From: Phytophthora sp. 'mugwort'
Lineage: Eukaryota > Oomycota > Peronosporomycetes > Peronosporales > Peronosporaceae
Reading direction: 5' to 3'
Assembly (NCBI GenBank): GCA_033558025.1
Contig: JAUCEF010000005.1
Coordinates: 5,208,001-5,272,000, forward strand
Length of the DNA stretch: 64,000 nucleotides
Shown here piece after piece: positions 1-9,464 of the stretch. The notes beneath the pieces were generated by a model, which was not told where the DNA came from, did not search any database, and saw only the letters and a list, made by a program, of their open reading frames with translations. Made by a program: the position numbers and the translations under genes. How positions within the stretch are numbered: position 1 is the stretch's first letter; each line of letters opens with the position of its first letter.

Positions 1-1036
1 CGTGCGCAAGCTGGGCGGGCATTCTACCGAACCTGAACAGAAGCGCTAACCACCTTCGTTCTTACGACACCGACATTGGTATTCAAGTCGACAGCTACAA
101 CTGCGTTATGTGCGTCCTCATAGAGTTCGAGGCATTTGCTGGCTGAAGCGATACACGGCAAGTGGATTCGAAACTTATACAATACTTGTGCTACATGTAC
201 CCTGTGCATGTGCATTTAAGCCGTTTATCGTTTTGATTTATCACCAAGATATAGATAACAATGCTAATTAAAGCAATCCATAGTTGACAACATAGGTGTA
301 CCTTCATATCCACTTTCGATGGCAACGTCGGCAATGGAGGCAACCAGCTATCTTCTGGCTCATACATCGAGTCAAGGAGCTCTGCAAATGCCTCCTGAAG
401 TCTTTTCGGATATATGTATACTGTTGTGGTGTTCTGCACACACAAATTCGTCAGATGTGGATACTTAGCAAGCAACACAATAATAGCCGAGCTAGTCGGC
501 TATAGTTGGCGAGCGCCGGGTTGTCCCTAGCGGTTCGGTCATTCCGGACAGTGGTGTCTCGCGTCAGCCTAAACCAAGTGCCCCAAGCCAGTCATATACA
601 GAGGTCAGCTGAGCTGACTGCCTCTGGCTCAATTATCCCGTGTCCTCCGCTAAAGAGCGGACGATGGCGCGTTAGCGCTTTGACGGGTCGCCGAGAGCAA
701 AGGCTTTTCGGATAGAAGTGTTTCGGTAGCCGGTTTGTACGGCATACATGCCAGCCGAGTAAGGCAGAACTTGTTCCTTCGCGCTTGTGAGACACGCCCT
801 TCGCTGGGCCGACCTAATTCTCTTGGTACTATCAGTCAACACACTATGCCTCTTAAGTGGCAACGGCAACCCTAATCCAGTCCGTGCAGGTACTTATCGG
901 ACAGTGTACACTTGCCTTTGGACTTGGGAAGAGCTACTCTGTTATCGTTTATCTCTTAGGAGCTTCCAAGGGACCCTTCCCATTGTTAACTATGTTCTCA
1001 TTGTGTGTTTGTGTTTGGGTTGGCTAAGCGAGGTGC
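1..1036. other. Gene-poor flank, no supported gene
   Basis: Several short open frames exist on both strands but none resembles a known family. A 90-residue hydrophobic frame at 787-1059 overlaps the tRNA gene that follows and has no supporting feature. I see no transposase motif. The stretch is probably old repeat or intergenic DNA. Confidence 0.5.
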
Positions 1037-1109
1037 TCCCAAATAGTCTAGGCGGTTAGGATACGTGGCTTTCACCCACGCGACCCGGGTTCGAGTCCCG
1101 GTTTGGGAA
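1037..1109 (+). tRNA. tRNA-Glu (anticodon TTC)
   Basis: A complete cloverleaf can be folded by eye. The 7-bp acceptor stem TCCCAAA pairs with TTTGGGA at 1102-1108, followed by discriminator A at 1109. The D arm begins GTCTAGG. The anticodon stem CGTGG/CCACG encloses the loop CTTTCAC, giving anticodon TTC (reads GAA, Glu). The T stem CCGGG/CCCGG encloses TTCGAGT. There is no intron. A TTTT run starts at 1111, as expected for a pol III terminator. The layout matches eukaryotic nuclear tRNA-Glu closely. A tRNA-derived SINE head is possible because the flanks are repeat-like, but perfect pairing in the acceptor, anticodon and T stems favours a working gene. Confidence 0.93.
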
Positions 1110-2205
1110 TTTTGCTTTTCTGTCGTTACTGTACTCGCTCTTGATACTTAGAATGCACTGCAGCTGCGGAAAGTGCGTGGCAGGTATGCGTTGTCTTGGT
1201 CACGTCGGGGAGGGTACTGCTACAGATATCTGCACAGAATCACCTGCAGCGCTCCAGCCGCTCGACTGACTGCTTGTTCTGACAGGTTTATCTGGAGTGA
1301 CTCGTTTCTTGACCATAGATCCCACGGAGTACTCGCTGGCGCTTCCTTCACTAGCTGTCCCAGGCTCTCGACGTTTTTACGCGGCGCGAGGCCTCAGCTC
1401 AATCGCGGTGATCAGCTTAAGGCGACAAGGTTAAGCCATGGGCCGCCGAAAATGTGGTTTTGGGATCTGGGGGGGGGAGTAATAAGCTATACGCGTCCGG
1501 AAACGGACAACAACCCGCGTGGAAAATCTTGAGATTTGTTGCACAAGAGTGGACCCTCGTTCCGGACATGTAATCACTCTCTTGGGAAGTTGCATTTGGC
1601 TAGCCTCGATATGTACCGTATATCAGTTGTACGCACGACAACCCTTGCGGCGCCGTGTAAATGATAATATTATTAAAAATAATTTTGATTCTTAGCCTAC
1701 GAGCAATGATGTTTGTATAGGCAATATTGTCGGCGCTACAAAGAACGAAACATTGATGCTCCCAACCCCCCCCCCCCCAAAAAAAAACACACAATTAAAC
1801 CAACCTCTTAGGTTCATTGACCAAAATTACCATCAAATCTGATTTTGATCCCGTTACACGGATTGGCTCGAACTGGTTTGAAGCGCGAAGTTAGAGCGAA
1901 ATGACGCGGGTTCAAACTTCAATGAAATCCAACGGATCGGCTAGCTGACACTCCAAGCCATGAAACTCAAAACTCGCGTGTTCAAACCCGTAGTTTTATC
2001 TGTCACTATATAAAACCGTTTCATTAGTTTAATCATATTTATATATTAATTGCTCACCAGTTGAGCATGGTGTAATAAATATGAAGTCGTAGTCGGGCGT
2101 TTAATCATGCTGCTACTTAAGAGTCAAAACTGAAATTTTTTAATGTGACCAAAAATTGGTCACTCGTGATTACACTTTGTACGCGAACTTTGAAAAGGAG
2201 GCAGC
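1110..2205. other. Intergenic DNA with homopolymer runs and small palindromes
   Basis: No gene is supported. A run of 9 G lies near 1469-1477, and 13 C followed by 9 A at 1766-1787. A perfect palindrome GTGACCAA-AAA-TTGGTCAC lies at 2145-2163, about 45 bp beyond the stop codon of the minus-strand gene ending at 2206, so it would fall in or near that gene's 3' UTR. Nothing here resembles a transposase. Confidence 0.5.
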
Positions 2206-3150
2206 TCATCCTCCCTGGGTAATTTTCTTGGCGAGTTCTTGGACCGACGCATAAACCTTGGTCTTCTGCTTCCACTGAGCTGGAATGACATCACTTCCTT
2301 GCGCGGCTGCGGTGACAGCTCCAATGACGATGGCGCGACTGCAATTGTCTCCGCCTGTTAGCATGTTCGTTCGCACCGCCTCCACGTACCCACCCGAAGT
2401 CAACAGCACGAACACTGACCCCTGCAGCACACCAGGCAACGAGCACGACTTGCCGAAGTGGGCAACAGCAGCTGTGGCGTCCGGAAAGGTATTTGCTTCC
2501 ACCGCGTCAATGACCTGCTGGACAGACACGCGCATGTCTGAGCCGACGGCTTCGTTAGACGTGAGCGCCTTGATAGCGTCCGGTACAGAGACACCATGCA
2601 CCACCTGTTGGAGCAGCAGCGCCGTTGCCACCGCCGCGTCCTCAGCCTCCGCTCCGATCTCATGGACGCGAGTCGCCTCGCGCGTCTTCTGCAGCAACAC
2701 GGGCGTGTCGTCGAAGTAGCGCGCGACCAGGATTGGCACCTTGATACCGCCGTGTAAGTCTTTACTGGGGGAGGCCAACTCCGGATACTTTTTGCCGGCG
2801 TCGCCCTTAACGACCAGCTCCTTAAAGACGCTGTTCAGCCGACCCGTGTACGTCTTGGCGGCGTGGTAAGACGCCATGGCGAACTCCTCCGGCACAAACT
2901 CGCCGCGTTCCGCCACGTCCTGAAGCAGCGGGAATATCTCGTCGCCGTAAGGCGACAGCGCGCCGCTATCGTACGAGTAGAAGGGGCAGGACGGCGGCTC
3001 ATAGAACTCAGGACCCGCTGTGCCGCGTGCCGCCGTCAGCTGCTTCATCTTATCGCCGTCGTAGATCCAGTGGAGCCCCATGGTGGCGGCATCGGCCACG
3101 AAGCTACCGGCGACGGCCGCCAGAGCGCGCTGCTTGGACGTGATGGACAC
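2206..3150 (-). CDS. ADP-ribosylglycohydrolase / J1-crystallin-like protein
   Basis: This intronless 314-residue frame matches the all-helical ADP-ribosylglycohydrolase superfamily in length and layout. The N-terminus (about residues 10-30, with ADAATMGLHWIYD) corresponds to the first family motif, and residues 258-275 (GGDNCSRAIVIGAVTAA) to the C-terminal metal-site motif. In active ADP-ribosyl hydrolases that site is usually D-x-D-S/T. Here only the first Asp remains, followed by N-C-S-R, a form I associate with J1-crystallin/SelJ-like members. Metal-dependent hydrolysis of ADP-ribose linkages may therefore be weak, altered or absent. No signal peptide is visible, so the protein is probably cytosolic. 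The start ATG at 3150 lies about 36 bases downstream of an Inr-like motif. It is transcribed divergently from the small gene at 3776. Family assignment is firm; activity is inferred. Confidence 0.88.
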   Translation of the reverse strand: MSITSKQRALAAVAGSFVADAATMGLHWIYDGDKMKQLTAARGTAGPEFYEPPSCPFYSYDSGALSPYGDEIFPLLQDVAERGEFVPEEFAMASYHAAKTYTGRLNSVFKELVVKGDAGKKYPELASPSKDLHGGIKVPILVARYFDDTPVLLQKTREATRVHEIGAEAEDAAVATALLLQQVVHGVSVPDAIKALTSNEAVGSDMRVSVQQVIDAVEANTFPDATAAVAHFGKSCSLPGVLQGSVFVLLTSGGYVEAVRTNMLTGGDNCSRAIVIGAVTAAAQGSDVIPAQWKQKTKVYASVQELAKKITQGG

Positions 3151-3185
3151 GATTTACGAAGGCTTGCGTCCCAAACGGTGGGTTC

Positions 3186-3193
3186 GGAAGTGA
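3186..3193 (-). promoter_or_regulatory. Oomycete-type initiator-like motif
   Basis: Read on the minus strand this is TCACTTCC, fitting the oomycete initiator consensus YCAYTYY. It lies 36-43 bases upstream of the ATG at 3150, a usual distance. Such a short motif can occur by chance. Confidence 0.35.
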
Positions 3194-3775
3194 ATGTCAG
3201 TTGGAATGCAAAAGATGCAGGAACCAAAGAATCGTTCAAAAGCCATAAACGAATCCCGTAACTTCCTTGATTACGCAACATTTATGCAAAGTGTTTTTCG
3301 CACTAATCTACTGCGCTGGATACTACAACACTCGACCTGCTTGCAATACTACTATAGTACTATACTAAGTTTCACTCCCGCTCCTCATACCGCATCTGCG
3401 TTTCAAAGAAACCTGCTGGTAACATTTTCTCGAGTTTAACGACGTCAGCCGCTTCGTTGTGGACCAAAGGCACACCAAACGGTCATGCCTCGTGGACACC
3501 CAGGACCGCCTTGGCACGGACGACCTTTGGTGAGCGAACTGACAGGATTATCAGAGATATAAGAACGGCAATATGGGGGAATACGTATTGCAATACCCCA
3601 ATAGGAGGCTTTGCAGAGAAATTCTTACTTTAATAGATTGCGCGATACCAATACCAGTACTGCAATACAGTACTCTTAAGATATCACTGCACCGTCAACA
3701 TTAGGAACCCCTAAATGGTATAAAGCACCAATTTCTAAAATATGTTTCTTAAGTTACTTTGTGATCAAAGCAACG
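3194..3775. other. Divergent intergenic region
   Basis: This separates two divergent genes. It contains short dyads, for example AGTACTG-CAATA-CAGTACT at 3656-3674, and A/T-rich stretches with TACTATAGTACTATACT near 3350-3366. I see no coding feature. It presumably holds the promoters of both neighbours. Confidence 0.45.
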
Positions 3776-4153
3776 ATGTCTGTCGGTGCGGAGGCCAGGA
3801 AGCGCGCGATCAAAGCCAAGGGCGGCAACGGCACCGTCGTGGGGTTCGCCCTCGTTGTGGCCGCCGGCTTCTTCTCCATCCCGTTCGTTGCGCACTACAC
3901 CAAGGTGTGTGCAAGGTATTTTCTGGTGATCGATAGATGACACGCTCACTACTGCTCGCTCTGACAGGGGGCAAACCTGACCGCCCAGGAAAAGCCGCTC
4001 AATGCATCACAGATCCGACGCGGAGTCTACGCGAACAGCGGCTCACGCGATGCCGGTGCCGACCCGGACTGGGACCTGTCGACGGGCACGTACCATGGTC
4101 GACGTGGCCCGAGCGACCACCACGCCACTGGATCCAAGCACGCGGATGACTAG
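3776..4153 (+). CDS. Small single-membrane-span protein (104 aa, two exons)
   Basis: Exon 1 is 3776-3904 and exon 2 is 3968-4153. The 63-bp intron (GTGTGTGCAAGG...CTGACAG) is in phase 0. The joined frame gives 104 residues: a basic start (residues 8-17), one hydrophobic segment at about 19-42 (VVGFALVVAAGFFSIPFVAH), then a hydrophilic tail with RRGVYANSGSRDAG and DPDWD and a His-rich end. The tail is composed like a conserved soluble segment, not random sequence. I cannot name the family. A small organelle or ER membrane protein is plausible. A second donor at 3916 would break the frame. It converges on the NAT10 gene, with 133 bp between stop codons. Confidence 0.72.
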
Positions 4154-4286
4154 GCGCTAACAGCAGTAGTGAACCGAGAGAGCAATGTGACTTAGGCGAA
4201 CGGAGGAATGCTAAGATTTCAATGCTTCTATATATTCAAAAGGTGACACACAAGCAGCGCCACCCATTCCCTGCCCGACGAACTAT

Positions 4287-7200
4287 CTAGCTGAGGTTGG
4301 CGTATTTGCTCTTTTTGTTCTTCTTGCTCTTCTTGCGGTCGCTGTCCCCGTCGGCCGAGCGCTTGTTGTGCTTGTGCTCCTTCTTCGGTTCCTTCACGTC
4401 CTTGGGCTCGTTCTTCTGCTTCTTGCTCTTCAGCTGCACAACGTTACCACCGTTCTCGGCCTGGGTGAGCGCCGCGTCCCAGTCGGCGTCGTCGCCGCGC
4501 ACGGCGTACTTCATCAGGTTAAGGCTATCTAGCAATTTCTGCTGCTGTTTGGCCTTCTCTGCCTGAGCACCCTCGCGCATTTCCTCATCCAGCGTCGTCT
4601 CCGTGGGGGCCATGGCCTGCGACTGCGCAGCAACATCCGCCAGCTTCTTGCTGTTCGCGGTCTCCTCCTCTAGCTGCTTCTCCATGAGCTGCTCGATCTG
4701 TCCGAGGAACTTCCGAACAGCCTTGTTGAACAGCGCCAAAAGCTGGTTGGACGGCACGTTCAGCTCCTGCTGGATCACGTCCACCGACTGGTGCTGCAGC
4801 CCGAGGCTCACAAGGATAGCGCGTTGCAAGTATGACAGTGACATCTGCGGAAGACGCTGGAGGAAGTATAGGCGCGCGAGCGACGGAATCAGGTCCACAA
4901 TCATGTGATAGTCCACCATATTCTTCGCGTAAGACTTGAGACGCTTAGCGTCGTACGGGGTCAGAATCATTGCCAACTCCACTGGGCTGATCTCGCCGGT
5001 AGCACTGCGGTGCAGGGTAATCTGCTTCTCATTCGCGGCAGGGTTCGAACCAACAGCTTCGTCGCTCAGCAGGCCAAGCGCAAGCGCGCACGGGAACTTT
5101 GAGAAGTCGTAGCTAAGCAACGACGTGAACCGGCGACGCGAGTCGGCAACAAATTCATCCAACCAGCCATCGGCGGGAGCCGCAGGCAAGTCGTCGCAAC
5201 GCAGCGAGCGAAGCATGATAGCCGTGTGCTCGCCCGTGAGGTCGTTAGCCGTCTGTCGGATATACACCGAGCGGAACTTCGCGCGAGACCAGAAGTTGTG
5301 CAGAGGCAGTGTCAGACCGAACGACGTACCAAACCAGTGCAGACGCTCAGACGGGCGCTCATCCAGGGGTAAAAGGAGAGGTGGGAGCGTTTTGCGCGGC
5401 TTAACCTTTTCCTTTCGAAGCTTTGACTTCTTGTCCTCCTCCTCGCCATCATATTCGTCCTCTGGCTTGTCTTGCTCCTCCTTCTCTTCGGACTCCGCGC
5501 CAGCAACATCACTCGTGATCTCACCTTGGTAGTACTTTGTGAGCAATTCAACGGCGCGAGAACCGTACCCCATGTCAGTCACATCTGGGTGAGTGGCAAT
5601 CCGCACCACACGTGCACCTGAGAGAGCTGCGAACTCCGAATCCTGGAACTGTTGTGCCACCGTCCAGGGGATGAGGTCTCCCGAAGCACGTTGGCCACGC
5701 GCAAGCTGAGCTTTCACTGACGCCTTCGAAATCTCACCCTCCAGAGCCACCTGCACAACGCAGAGAACGTCTGGAAGCTGCCCAGCATTACCCTGAGCCT
5801 CAGCACCAGGGCCGAGCAGAGCGAAAACGTGGTGAGCCGGCGCGTCGGACAGCAGCTGGAGGTCATTCGGTTGGTTCTTGTAGTGCGACGACACGTAGAG
5901 AGCCATAATCCGCTGGAGGAAGCTCTCCGACAGCTTGTGGTAGGAGAATAGCGAATCTCGGTTCACATAGTATAGCTCACAGTCACGTGGGTGAGGCGTG
6001 CCTGCCACCAGGCGGTGCGACGCGTTCGTCGCATCCAGGCACAGCAAAGCGTTCAGCCAGCGCTCAACAGGATCATTCGGGGCGTAACGAATAGGTGTCT
6101 CCAGAGTCACCTCGCGCAGCACACGCGCCGACGAGGAAGCGCTGCCAGCAGCAGCAGCGTGGGCAGCGTTGCTAGCGGCTTGCCAGCGCTCTTCATGCAG
6201 CTTCTGTTCCCCCTTACGACGCTTCTGATCGCCATGAATACTCGCAGCAGCGCGTGCTGCGGCCTCTCCTGTATTACCCTGCTGCTCACGCAGCTTCTGC
6301 AGAAGCTTCAGTGATAGCGAGCGACCAGTACCTTCGTAACCGTTGATGGTGGACGACATGAACACGAGGTAGGGGCCCAGCAGGTTCTTGACGACGGGAA
6401 GCGGAATAGCAGCAGCCTCATCAATGGCCACGAGCTCTGCCTGAGCCAGCTTCTCATGGTGCGTAGGCTGAATGTACTGAATGGTTTGACGATGCTCGCG
6501 GAAGATGTTAACGCGAACCACGGCGTGATTGAACTCTGGGTTGGTACTTTGCACGATTTCGTAGTCTAGATGTTCCTTGTACTTGAGAGCATCGAAACCC
6601 TTGAAAACGAAGTCGAAGACGGTCTTAAGATTCTCAGGAGTCGGTGCCGTCACGAAAATGTTACTGTACCCATAGGCTACAGCTCCCGCCAGCGACATAC
6701 CAAGAGCAGCCGACTTACCGCGCCCGCGCCCTGCAGTCAGCGCCACCGTTGAGCGCAGCGTCTTCTCCGACACAGCCTCCACAAAGGTGAGGATCGCCTT
6801 GGCCTGGTCCAGAGTGCGTGCCTGCTCCACGAGAGCACCAACTGGCTGTGTCTCGCGCAGGGACGTCTTGAGCTCCTGCAGCTCGAGTTCGTCCTTAGTG
6901 AGCTCCGTGGCCGGATCGCGCAGCGGTAGTGGCTCAATCTTGCGCGTGTGCTTGGAGATAGGCAGGACGTTAAGCTCGTCATCGAGTACGACGCAGCGCT
7001 CGCACGAGGCCAGCGACAAAATGAAGCGCTCATTGAAGCGCGCTACCACGTCCTGGTGCGACTCGGTGCGGAAGCGCGCGTGCACGTCCATGCTCATAGT
7101 GTAGAGCTGCTTGAGGCTGTCCATTGTGCGCAGTAGCAGCACGACGACGCCGCCGCCCTCGACGGTCTCGATGGTGCGTGCCATGATATTGGGCGTAACA

Positions 7201-7583
7201 GCTTCAAAGTCCTGTAGCACGCACATGCCGTAAGTGCTTCCCAGCACCTTGTGCGTCTCTTTGTAGTAACACCAGCGGATATCCGTGGAGGCGATGAATA
7301 GCTCAAATGGGTCGTCCTTGCTGGGGTCATACAGGCCACGCTGCTGCTGCTTCTTGATCTGACGCATGCGCTTCTGGCGGTGTGTGGAGAAACCCAGCTC
7401 CTTCTTGTAGCACCACAGCACGCGCGGACGCGCCTTGACGGCCGCCTTGGACAGGATGTAGTGCAGGTTCATGACCTGGTCCTTACCATGGTCCCCCACG
7501 AGCACCACGAAGGAGCGGAAGTTCTCCTGGATGCAATTCTCCAGCAGCGTTCGCACGCGCGCATCCACTTTCTTCTTAACCAT
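4287..7583 (-). CDS. NAT10: RNA cytidine acetyltransferase (NAT10/Kre33/TmcA family)
   Basis: An intronless 1,098-residue protein, slightly longer than human NAT10. This family makes N4-acetylcytidine in 18S rRNA and some tRNAs, using ATP and acetyl-CoA, mainly in the nucleolus. Visible modules in order are the N-terminal TmcA/DUF1726-like region (about 100-205); a RecA-like helicase with Walker A GRGRGKS at 285-291 and Walker B-like VAIDEAAAIP at about 385-394; a low-complexity Ala/Ser insert at 440-490; a GNAT domain with the acetyl-CoA motif RIATHPDVTDMGYGSRA at 661-677; an acidic/Lys insert at about 693-725; the tRNA-binding C-terminal domain; and a Lys-rich tail typical of nucleolar targeting. 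All key motifs are intact. It lies tail-to-tail with the small gene at 3776. Confidence 0.97.
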   Translation of the reverse strand: MVKKKVDARVRTLLENCIQENFRSFVVLVGDHGKDQVMNLHYILSKAAVKARPRVLWCYKKELGFSTHRQKRMRQIKKQQQRGLYDPSKDDPFELFIASTDIRWCYYKETHKVLGSTYGMCVLQDFEAVTPNIMARTIETVEGGGVVVLLLRTMDSLKQLYTMSMDVHARFRTESHQDVVARFNERFILSLASCERCVVLDDELNVLPISKHTRKIEPLPLRDPATELTKDELELQELKTSLRETQPVGALVEQARTLDQAKAILTFVEAVSEKTLRSTVALTAGRGRGKSAALGMSLAGAVAYGYSNIFVTAPTPENLKTVFDFVFKGFDALKYKEHLDYEIVQSTNPEFNHAVVRVNIFREHRQTIQYIQPTHHEKLAQAELVAIDEAAAIPLPVVKNLLGPYLVFMSSTINGYEGTGRSLSLKLLQKLREQQGNTGEAAARAAASIHGDQKRRKGEQKLHEERWQAASNAAHAAAAGSASSSARVLREVTLETPIRYAPNDPVERWLNALLCLDATNASHRLVAGTPHPRDCELYYVNRDSLFSYHKLSESFLQRIMALYVSSHYKNQPNDLQLLSDAPAHHVFALLGPGAEAQGNAGQLPDVLCVVQVALEGEISKASVKAQLARGQRASGDLIPWTVAQQFQDSEFAALSGARVVRIATHPDVTDMGYGSRAVELLTKYYQGEITSDVAGAESEEKEEQDKPEDEYDGEEEDKKSKLRKEKVKPRKTLPPLLLPLDERPSERLHWFGTSFGLTLPLHNFWSRAKFRSVYIRQTANDLTGEHTAIMLRSLRCDDLPAAPADGWLDEFVADSRRRFTSLLSYDFSKFPCALALGLLSDEAVGSNPAANEKQITLHRSATGEISPVELAMILTPYDAKRLKSYAKNMVDYHMIVDLIPSLARLYFLQRLPQMSLSYLQRAILVSLGLQHQSVDVIQQELNVPSNQLLALFNKAVRKFLGQIEQLMEKQLEEETANSKKLADVAAQSQAMAPTETTLDEEMREGAQAEKAKQQQKLLDSLNLMKYAVRGDDADWDAALTQAENGGNVVQLKSKKQKNEPKDVKEPKKEHKHNKRSADGDSDRKKSKKNKKSKYANLS

Positions 7584-7959
7584 CTTGCACCAATACGACG
7601 ACTAAAGACAAAACACTTGTGGGCCTGCGTGAAAAGCATTGGCTGCTGGCAATCATAGGAAACAAACTACATACAAACACCATATGTTGTATGTCTACCT
7701 AAAGTACAGGTTGAAGTGAGTACAAAGCGACACAGTTATATTCTCTCAGTAACAGCACTGGTAAGACAACGCGAGCAGATTGGTACCGGGTGGTCCTACA
7801 TGTGTCAAAGTCTATGCATCGCACTTTGGAGGGCAGTTTGCGCACTTCTGGCGAGAAGTGGCACTACATGTAGTGTTGTTTGTGCTGCCAGTTGATGCCA
7901 TACAATTCCAAACAAATCAAATATAATTCAATTCCGCGTTTCAGCGCAGAGCAAGGTTT
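7584..7959. other. NAT10 upstream region, no gene seen
   Basis: This holds the presumed 5' UTR and promoter of the minus-strand NAT10 gene. Beyond that I see no coding or repeat structure before the hAT fragment. Confidence 0.4.
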
Positions 7960-8530
7960 CTCTTGGGTCGGATCGCGACAGGTATGCGTATCAGCAGCTA
8001 CAAGACGGCTGTAAACCCATCTACATGTTGTTTGTGACTAATGAGGTGCTCGCGCGCTTGTATCAGGCGCGTGAGAAGATATTCAATGCCAGGAGGAAGA
8101 CCATGCGCAGACATCTGGGGTCATTTCGAGGGGAGAAAGGATGCTGAATGCACAGTGTCACGAGGTGATTGTAAACGCGAGGGTAGAGAAGCTTAAACGT
8201 CATATACTCAAGTAGTGGGAACAGTGGAGTACTAGAGACAGAAATATGCCTACATTCAGCGGCACCGTACCAGGAAAATAAGCGACGACGAACAAGTATC
8301 GACTCCGAGTTGTCGCTTTCTGATCCAGAAAATGAACCCGATCTTCACACAAGAAGATCTGAACAAGTTACTGGCGAACTACATTTTTTCCTCTGGTGCT
8401 GCGTTCCGGACCGTTGAAATGCCTGGTTTCGTGGACTTAGTCTTGAAGGGACGTCCGGGCCTAACAATCCCGTCCCGTTCACTGATCTCAGGACGTCTAC
8501 TGGATGAATATTATTGTCGAGTTTGACGCG
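7960..8530 (+). pseudogene. hAT-type transposase fragment (BED finger plus N-terminal region)
   Basis: Two pieces in different frames look like the N-terminal half of an oomycete hAT transposase. Around 8075-8120 the reading NARRKTMRRHL resembles a BED-finger helix. At 8332-8526 a 64-residue frame (AAFRTVEMPGFVDLV, then PSRSLISGRLLDEYY) resembles the region that follows in that family. Stop codons and frame changes separate them, and no catalytic core or dimerisation region follows. This is a short dead relic between two housekeeping genes. Confidence 0.6.
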
Positions 8531-8894
8531 CTCATGAAGCTGCTGATGCTGCAGCGTTACGTTTTCTGTCGCAGTAGATGGCCACAAAAGTGATAGTACT
8601 GGAAACGCGTTAGGCGACAGCGACAGTGACACAAGCTCAACGATGGGAGCAACATCAACGATATTCTCGACGAGCTGGACCCGTCCTTCGCGCGCTATCA
8701 AGTTGACAACTCGAGTACTTCGATTCGGAAGGTTGATGGTGCCCGTGGTCAGTCTTTCTCCTTTTCATACTTCACTTTTATCATAGGATAATGAATTCTG
8801 GTCCACTTCGTTCGTACTGAATTCTTTCACAGTGTACTGGTGTTCGATGCTCCTCAGCTGGTCGATCAAACTGCGCTGGAGCTTTTTGATTTCG

Positions 8895-8972
8895 TTGGTT
8901 TTGCCGCTGTTTAAACAAGATAAAACCAAATTTATATGTCAGTTAAATTTGGTTTGGCAGCGGCAAAACCAA
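8895..8972. repeat. Nested perfect hairpin
   Basis: A 15-bp outer arm TTGGTTTTGCCGCTG (8895-8909) pairs exactly with its complement at 8958-8972. An inner 12-bp arm AAACCAAATTTA (8923-8934) pairs exactly with 8944-8955. It resembles a small foldback element or MITE end near the hAT relic. A B-box-like GTTCGAATCCCGG is readable on the minus strand just beyond it, without tRNA pairing. Confidence 0.7.
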
Positions 8973-9464
8973 CACCGGGATTCGAACTTGACGTACTGTA
9001 GCGGAAATTGCTATTATTGCAAAGTTATTGCCACGCTGGATTGTACGTATAACTATAACCACGTAAAGCTGAAGAATGTGGTAGTCCATGTTTCCTGCGA
9101 ATTGACTGTCAAGCAAGCACTAGGCGTCATGCATGACGGCATCACAACGGTAAACGAGATCCTGTTGGATCACCACAATCGATTATGACCCACCACGAGG
9201 TACGGTCCCAGGTACAGTGTCCCCACGCATAAGAGCGTTGTCTGTAGAGCGTGCGTGCCCAGTAGCTCTCCTCATATAACGCTCCACTCTATGACTCTTA
9301 CACACACTTGCGTTTTTTTGTTTGTATGTAAGATTGGGATTCGTCCGGTTGAGTGCTTGCGAACATTCACTACGCTAGATCAGTACGTTGAAAGCAGCCA
9401 GGACTCGTCAGGATTGAAGTGCGTGGCGTAAATAATGTACTCGATAGCAGCTATGCGGCTAAAG
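8973..9464. other. Intergenic DNA, no gene seen
   Basis: This covers the downstream side of the CNNM gene. Short open frames have no recognisable content. Confidence 0.4.

Noticed and set aside
787..1059. 90-aa hydrophobic frame that could be a membrane protein
   Set aside because: It runs into the tRNA-Glu gene and matches no family.
8970..8990. B-box-like GTTCGAATCCCGG on the minus strand, suggesting a tRNA or SINE
   Set aside because: The bases 5' of the loop cannot form a T stem, and no acceptor or anticodon stem is present.
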